DNA from: Whalleya microplaca | Taxonomy: Eukaryota > Ascomycota > Sordariomycetes > Xylariales > Xylariaceae | Assembly: GCA_022497155.1 (NCBI GenBank) | Contig: MU385710.1 | Span: 124,001-188,000 of the forward strand | DNA: 64,000 bases | Reading direction: 5' to 3' | In this document: positions 57,615 through 64,000 of the stretch, in pieces | Layout of the letters: each line of letters begins with the position of its first letter | Numbering within the stretch: the stretch's first letter is position 1 | The notes under the pieces: generated by a model | The model's database searches: none | Told to the model about the DNA's origin: nothing | What the model saw: the letters and a program-made list of their open reading frames with translations, nothing else | Translations under genes and position numbers: made by a program

Positions 57615-59495
57615 AATCAAGATATTAGTTTATTATTTTTAAGGATATTTAGATGAAAGAGGTATCTCTCATTGCCCAGGCAATCTTCTACTTCGTGATG
57701 GAGTACATCATTACCTATACCTCTAGAGTCTTTGAAACTGTTTCCATGCCCTCAGTCGAGCACTTGGGTTATCCTTGACAATATATTGAAAAGTATTGAG
57801 GTAAGCACGCTGTTTGTTGTGCTGGTGTCACCAACACTGATGTGCCCGTGCTACTCACAGAGCCATACCCCTCAACTTCCCCGCGCGTAATGATCATTCA
57901 CATCTTCCTGTACATCGCTAGTCATATATCCCTAGTTCTGAAACTGACAGCAATCTGGCTACTTTCGTAGAAGCTTGCTGAGACCATTTCTATGCGTATT
58001 TCACTGTTACATCGTATGGTGTATCGCCGAGACCCTAGATGTGTGATCGTTAAGTAAAGACTGGAAACCCGGCGATTTCAACTCGTCCAGAAGGAACTAG
58101 AGCTGGCGACCATACATATACTATTGACCTATTAATCCTTGCGTGGCCGAGCGATGATTTACCGTAAGCAAGCAGCTCGAGGATTTATGGGAAGGAGCAA
58201 ACGGGTCGTGCTCTGGGGAAGGTGACACCATAAAGCAGGGGATGAAGACGATGGATGGAAATAGGGGATAGAGGCCACAGCGACGCGAACAATTTAGCAA
58301 CCTACTAGGCTATTAACGTAGGGATAGCACCAACCAGGATAAATGGGAAAGGTGCTGTGTCACCTCATAGGTGTCTGTTAAAATGCGGAGTCTTCTGTTT
58401 GTGGCTGCAGGTTATTTGAATACAGGCTTATGTTATTATGGGAAAAGGGGCATCTATGTAGGCGTTTGAAAAGGTCATTTGATAGGCTGGCTTATATACG
58501 AGTAAAATCACATAGGAAATTAGTTACCCTGTAAGACGTACTCAACAGAACACAGCGTACATACCCCTATGAAGTGTGTGACAGTATGTATGGACCTATC
58601 TATGTTATTTAAGATGTAGGGTTAAGTATGCTAGCTGCATTCTCGGGGCTTATTGGTGATTGTTTATTCAGTACCCCACCACAATTCTCTCTGTACATCT
58701 TATGATTTTCAACCGATTGCAACCTCCTTACCAGAGACCTGGGACCTACGATGATGCATAGAATTGATGGTTAATATATTCTCGATGTTGTCAGTAGATG
58801 TCTACGGATACTTGGTAGAGTGCCCCTCCCCAGTACCATCTACACAGACACATATTCTTATATTCCTTAGAGCCTAGATGGGGGACATTACCTACTAGCA
58901 ATTTCAAAACGGAACCCGAGGAGATTATAAGAAAAGCATACTGGAGAGGAAAATTGCTCCCATGTTGAGAGACTTTCGGTCTAAATATCACAAATAGTAC
59001 ATGCCCTTCATCCTACCAAGCGCATAGCTGTTGAATAGGGGTTGAAACATAGTCTAAAGATATTCAGGGGCTAGCGCTGAGGAGCAAATGACATTTGACC
59101 CACCTAGAAGACAGATACCAGAATCTTCCTTATCCTCATTAATCATAAAAGAGAAAGTACATAATACAATGCGAACTACTACATTAATATCTGAATTTAC
59201 CTAGGGCTTCACTCTGTCCGCTAGTCATGGAAATTATGGCTTGTACACTACACTGAAACATTGATCACCGCCCACAGACACAGCTATAAGCTCAGATAAC
59301 CCACCACCACCCTTAACTAAATCTGTCGGCTATACCATACTTGCAGGTCTCTATCTCTGCACGTATATCAATGTACGTAGTTCACCCCAACCTTGAACCT
59401 TGCCTCACCCAGAAATTCCAGTCGTGACAACAAGACTTTCTAAGAAGTTGTACTCTCTCCTAGGACGCTAGTTTCTGAAATCAACCAACCACCCA
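57615..59495. other. AT-rich convergent intergenic region
   Basis: About 1.9 kb between the P450 and cupin 3' ends. No coding relic is recognised. GCGTGGCCGAGCG near 58143 looks like the start of a Leu/Ser tRNA, but no tRNA fold follows. Confidence 0.5.
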
Positions 59496-60175
59496 TCAAG
59501 ACCACAGTCGAGAAAGTGGTCCGTTATAACCTATGACAGGATCCCACTGGGGAATAGGGACTGCCTCGGCTTCTTCGTTCAACATCTCACACCTCTCTTT
59601 ATCCTGGCAATACTCGCTCTTCCAATGTGGTGAACCCTAGATCAGTGTAAGTCATCCTGCGGGCTAACGATCAGTCTCCCTTGCTTACCTTGGGGTAGAC
59701 TCCAATATATCTATAGCCGTCCTGGGAATCTTTCGAGCAATGGGAGACTCCTGCGGGGAGGATGATGGCATCTCCAGTATTGACAGTGATCATTGTACCT
59801 GAGTCTTCGTTGTCCAAAGGACCAACACCAAGAAGCAGCGTAGACGAGCCTCTGAGGACACCTAGGTACGTGTTAGCGGCTTCCCGAACAGGCGGGAGAA
59901 CAACAGACCATAGCATTCATGTGTATTTGGATGGAAATGTTGTTGGGTATATGCTCCCCACACGCCCTAATTATGTGTTAGATAAGCTCTTGTCGTTTGG
60001 AAGATAGATCATAGGGACGCACTCCTTTCAGCCATTGGTTTTTTTCTAGAAACTCCTTTGCAGTTTCTTCACTATATGGTTCTGGAAGGACATTCCTATA
60101 TACTAGTATTGGCTTCTTGCTATTCGGCACGTACAATGTCTTCGCGCAGTAATGAACCTCTGGCTCTGGCGCCAT
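59496..60175 (-). CDS. Cupin-fold protein (YjlB-like), 4 exons
   Basis: Small single-cupin-domain protein of 174 residues from exons 60023-60175, 59909-59966, 59689-59861 and 59496-59636; introns are 47-56 bp and all GT-AG. Cupin motif 1 is QHFHPNTHECYGVLRG with His61, His63 and Glu68 correctly spaced for a metal. Motif 2 is GDAIILPAGVSHCS. The YjlB-type strand YRYIGVYPKGSPHW follows. It lacks a signal peptide, so it is probably cytosolic. Bacterial and fungal YjlB-like proteins have no established reaction; cupins include oxygenases, isomerases and sugar-binding proteins. The location in the same AT-rich compartment as the P450, convergent with it, suggests but does not prove a shared pathway. 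Confidence 0.87.
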
Positions 60176-62746
60176 CTTGTAGGCAGAGTCTGGTCCTGTG
60201 GATCAGGTAGGAGCTTGAGCTCTTGCATAGCGTCCGATCCATTCAATATATTTGAATTTACAAGGATAGTTTACCCCGCATCAACAGTAGCTATCATCCC
60301 TGACGTATCTATCCGGAACTTCGAGATTTTACTTGTCCCGGCTACTAGGAAAACAAACCGGAGGCCCCGAAGTTCGGAGATAACCAACTAGCCTAATTGT
60401 ACGTTCTTTTATTTAGCGATAGGTATGATTTATATCACGTGATTTGAATTGAGCCATGTCCCCTTTGTGTTATGGCTTGGTACACTTGAAAGGCTTGCGA
60501 TACCAAGCGCTGGGAATTGCCAAGCGTTGGGTGCATGAGCAGATAAGGCCCTACTAACAATAGCAAGACCATAGGTATAAATCCATTAATATTTTATAAA
60601 ACGCGAATGCTTAGGAGTTGCGGAGAAATAGGCGTACGCTCTCTGACAACCAGTCTATGCAATGAAAACAGGAGCTTATTAAACAACGGTGACAGATCTT
60701 GACGGATTACTTACAGGGATGTGTGGCTGTTATAATTCAGGTGGCTGGTAACGCCCCATAAGCTGTGGCTTATATATAGGGGGTTCTCACTCCTCAGACT
60801 CTAGTGATGATACTTCATAATAATAACTACTGTACTACTCATAACCTGCGTCTATTTCATCACAAAATGCCTGTCAGTATGTCGCTTGTTAAGAGGTCAT
60901 TATAATAACTTGACTTACAAACTACTAGTAGTCCTTCAGAGGAGAAGAGATAAAGGGGTTGAGATAGTAGATATTAAAATTACTAAACCGTGCAGGATGC
61001 TACATACGCATGAATATTTAATTTTCATATTGACTACGTCGAGTGCTATATAGCAATTGGTATTAGCTCAAGGAGACTGCATCATGATTATACATAAATA
61101 TAGCGACTATTATAGTCTCGCCAACTGCTATAAGGCACTGAAGATGAATTCTTACGCAAGTAGAATTCATTCCCGTTTAAATGACTGATACAACCATGTC
61201 TGAGTGGAAAGTTATAAACCCAAGTACATGCTAGAGGATGCCTGGTAGCTATTTTATGGCATTGTGAAAGCGGAAAGTTTCCGCTGCGGTTAAAGACGGC
61301 ATACGGTAACTACAGGCTGGTATTGAAATTCTGTCATCCTCTTACGTATGCACTCGTGTCAAGTAGATTTGCGTGATATGTAACAGCTGTTTAGAGTAAA
61401 TGCGCCGGAGAAGAACCTGCCTTCCCGGGCCTATAGGTCAATATGATTATGTTAAGAATCTGTCTCCGCTAATTTGCAGAACCAGAGCGAATTACGAGCC
61501 TCTTATAAACACGGTAGACTCCTTCGCTGTTGCGGTTGGCTCGTCTTTGTGGGTCATTGCAGCAATAGGCGATTGGCCAGAGGCAAAGTTTGATAAACTT
61601 GCTTCCGAGAGACAATTCACCTTTCCATTGGCCATTATCAGATTATCCGAGGGCCAATATTTTAAAACTACTACAATTATTACGCCTCGAATAATGTCTT
61701 CTCAAATGACATGAAAACCTTTCAAATCCCCAGGGGTATGGGTATTAGCTGAATAATGGCGCCTCTAGATACCTAGACTTGGGACTAAGGTAGGACACTA
61801 GTAATGCATGAATATTAAATAAATGTCTTGTGATGAATACTTAACCAAAAAACCTGCTTCATATTGGCGAGTTAGGTACATCCAATTTCTGTTTGCTGTG
61901 ATTCATCTACTGTTCGTTATCTCCCCTGTCACTTTCAAGCTGAGTTTAGAGCATTATAGCCTCCGGGACAGCTACAAGAACTTGATATATCACACCTGCT
62001 TTCGTGGTAAATGGACATCTACTAATCCTAACAGGACGCTGAGTGGTACGCTGCTGAAGCAAGTGAAGCAAGATGGGGAACGCCTTCATCATATCGAACA
62101 GAAAAGATTAAAATTACTCCCACAGAGTATATTAGGCGCTAATATCTCACCGGTATTAGCTGTATCACTTTTGCCACAGCCACCCTTTAATGATTGAAGC
62201 GGGAGACTTTAGTCTATGTGTAAGATAGACATGATATATGATTTGAGGAATATCTGAAGCCGGGCTAGGCACGGTCGATTGGTCCACGGTATAGCGTATG
62301 TCGGTTTCAGATATTCCCCCAGCTCTGCCTGAGCGAGAGGGTGTATTATTATTATAGCCGTGCTAGGTACACAATTGTCCAAGCATCACAAGAGGAAGAT
62401 ATTCTAAGGTCACGAATAACTTTCGGAAGAACCTTGCAAGTTTATCTAACCATCGAGTGCGGTAGGCTTGCGTAAAAGCAAATGACTTGCAGATACATAC
62501 CACTTCAACCCATATACGTATGCAACCTCAACGCCGACTATCTGTAGATGGCGCCTACACTAGAAATATGATGAATTATCCGACGTAATGATATCGAAAC
62601 TAACTGTGAGATGTAAATCAAGGGAGAAAACGTTCGCGAGTGAAGATGATATTTAAGATCATGGTAATAATCTTAAGTTCGATAACCTGATTTATGTAGA
62701 GAATCTATTGATTATTTCAAGTCTTTAGTTTCATGCTTAAAGAGTA
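60176..62746. other. AT-rich tract without a supported gene
   Basis: It contains the cupin promoter near 60176-60400. The open frame 61823-62197 (124 codons, plus) shows no family likeness, and another at 61400-61714 likewise. Confidence 0.45.
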
Positions 62747-63013
62747 TCATTTATTCACAACTTTCCTGACGTTTGGTTTGCTCAAAAGCTGACTCCAGGA
62801 AAAGATATTGTGATTGACGGCAGCTTCCTCTTGCCATCTAGACAACTTCCGCTTACACTTACTATGAGTCCACTCCTGTGACTAGGCATGACTCGAAGCA
62901 ATATGCGGTGCTTCTTTGCTGACGTCTGTTCCCGCATTATAGAGAAGAATTGCGCAAGTTATGACCTCGAGGCGAGCCAGATATGACCATCGCAAGGCCC
63001 GAATTTCATAGTA
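62747..63013 (-). pseudogene. Coding-like relic of unknown family with one internal stop
   Basis: A minus-strand frame ending at TGA 62747 reads as protein for 88 codons: YEIRALRWSYLARLEVITCA, ILLYNAGTDVSKEAP, then RWQEEAAVNHNIFSWSQLLS. It is interrupted by a TAG at 62882-62884. A CAG just 5' of 63013 could be a splice acceptor. The texture weakly recalls the regulatory domain of fungal zinc-cluster factors, but I cannot confirm this. Confidence 0.35.
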
Positions 63014-63231
63014 CTGACGCATTTAACAGTAGCTATGGGAGCCTGCAGCGTCTTTTAAATGTATTACATTCCTAATCAAGACGTCTGCTGAAACTCTACA
63101 GAGTTTCAGTAGTCCCATATACGAAGACAGAATAGAAGATGTTTGCATCGGCAGTGCTCCTATCTGAGATCACGGACAACATCCCCTCTACGACGCTGAC
63201 TATGCGCTCCTAGGTGGTGTTGGGCACAGGA

Positions 63232-63624
63232 TCATGAAATGGCTGAGCAAGATTCATGACACCATGGTCCTCTCAGTTCCCGCAGCACCCCACCCCGCGG
63301 TGGCACTCCATGATATCCTGGAAGCCACTCAAAGTGGCCGTAGTAATCTAAGCTTCCGTGGCAGGCGTCAAGAAACACAGCAGAGCACCCCGATTTGCTG
63401 AATCTCGAGTGATAAGTGTCTTCGACGCTATTATCTGGATCAACACCTCCAGATCCTGCTCGTTGACACTTAGTAGGACGATACCGAAGAATGAGACTCG
63501 GGTCGTTGTCCAATACTTTACCATCTCTACCGCCAGCCACTAGACATGCTGGGAGTATTGGTATAAAAGTAGACCGTTTACCCTGCGAATTATGGTAAAA
63601 GCCTGCCGTATAACTGGGCCTCAT
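63232..63624 (-). other. Unassigned 130-codon open frame
   Basis: An uninterrupted minus-strand frame from ATG 63624 in otherwise stop-rich DNA. It contains GCSAVFLDACHGSLDYYGHF, faintly like the strand-plus-DxCH end of caspase-like or CHAT peptidase domains. The rest does not support that. It may be a relic exon or chance. Confidence 0.25.
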
Positions 63625-64000
63625 GGCCAATATGAAACGCTTTCAGAAACCGCATGGGTCATTGTGACATTAAAGATGGATGATGTCTATTTGACCCCTT
63701 TTCCGTCTTGCAAATAAGTCAACCGCGTACGCATGTGAGCGACAGCTACGATGCAAGGAGCCTCTTAATTTCCATCTGATCCTTCAGCATCTGAATTCTG
63801 ATACCACATAACTGAGCAGTTGCTTTATCGAGTCTTTCGCAATAGGATGATTGATACCGCTAACATTGCATCAAAAGAACTCGTCTCATTGCCAGCACGC
63901 GCCGGAAGAACTGCTATGTCCGAGTCCATGGCTCTGCTAACCCATGTAAAATCCTTAGTACGCTATAGTCCTAGAGGCTGGCTTGCGAAATCCTGACTGA
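63625..64000. other. No feature recognised at the right edge
   Basis: About 375 bp of mixed composition. I see no coding frame with family likeness on either strand; a gene continuing beyond the window cannot be excluded. Confidence 0.4.

Noticed and set aside
58141..58215. tRNA-like start GCGTGGCCGAGCG
   Set aside because: No anticodon stem, T-loop (GGTTCRANNCC) or acceptor pairing follows within 75-120 nt.
61823..62197. 124-codon plus-strand open frame
   Set aside because: No family likeness and no supporting splice or promoter signals; kept only as a remark in the AT-rich tract.
1..64000. CRISPR arrays, rRNA genes, intact transposons with inverted terminal repeats
   Set aside because: No regularly spaced repeats, rRNA-like stretches, transposase/reverse-transcriptase motifs or long terminal repeats were seen on reading both strands; a repeat-library search was not possible.

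Overview
The window is nuclear DNA of a filamentous ascomycete (Pezizomycotina). The genes carry many short introns of about 47-180 bp with GT(A/C/G)NGT donors and CTNAC-type branch sites. Families include a Crh-type cell-wall transglycosylase, a Dal5-type transporter, a fungal P450 and two fungal Myb proteins. Intergenic DNA is full of TACCTA/TAGGTA tracts, which I associate with Sordariomycetes, perhaps Xylariales; that placement is an inference. Base composition is two-phase: GC-rich, conventionally coding genes (aldo/keto reductase, dehydratase, lactonase, Crh, Nudix, sugar dehydrogenase) alternate with AT-rich stretches that hold few genes and several decayed coding relics.

Layout. 1-1056: 5' part of a Dom34/Pelota ribosome-rescue gene (minus). 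2278-3269: aldo/keto reductase (plus), convergent with an ILVD/EDD dehydratase at 3876-6373 (minus). 7619-9895: secreted GMC oxidoreductase (minus). 11180-12376: secreted beta-propeller lactonase (minus). 13604-14397: NAD(P)-binding protein broken by a 14-bp tandem duplication (minus). 15629-17108: GPI-anchored GH16 Crh protein (minus). 19590-20709: degenerate Nudix protein (minus). 23111-24842: Q/H-rich Myb protein (minus). 24843-36680: about 12 kb without a firm gene, first microsatellite-rich upstream DNA, then AT-rich DNA with one GC-richer island. 36681-37767: second Myb/SANT-like protein (plus). 38839-40086 and 40876-42854: divergent pair of an atypical M20 hydrolase and a Dal5-type permease. 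43357-45474: large intronless conserved fungal protein (minus). 47726-48847: PQQ-type sugar dehydrogenase (minus), followed by an MFS transporter relic. 50463-51596: HSL-type esterase (plus). 52081-52941: small secreted protein (minus). 55481-57614 and 59496-60175: a cytochrome P450 and a cupin protein in AT-rich DNA. The last 3.8 kb holds only coding-like relics.

The genes do not form one obvious pathway. Three small functional neighbourhoods are plausible: sugar or sugar-acid oxidation (aldo/keto reductase, dehydratase, GMC oxidase, lactonase, with the PQQ-type dehydrogenase further off); uptake and hydrolysis of a small amide or ester (permease plus M20 protein sharing one promoter region); and a small oxidative locus (P450 plus cupin). 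The most unusual direct observation is gene architecture. The dehydratase has two consecutive micro-exons of 5 and 8 nt, the first carrying the codon of an expected Fe-S ligand cysteine. The neighbouring reductase has an 11-nt micro-exon, and the GMC oxidase uses two GC-AG introns. All exon models were made by hand from splice signals and reading phase and have no transcript support.
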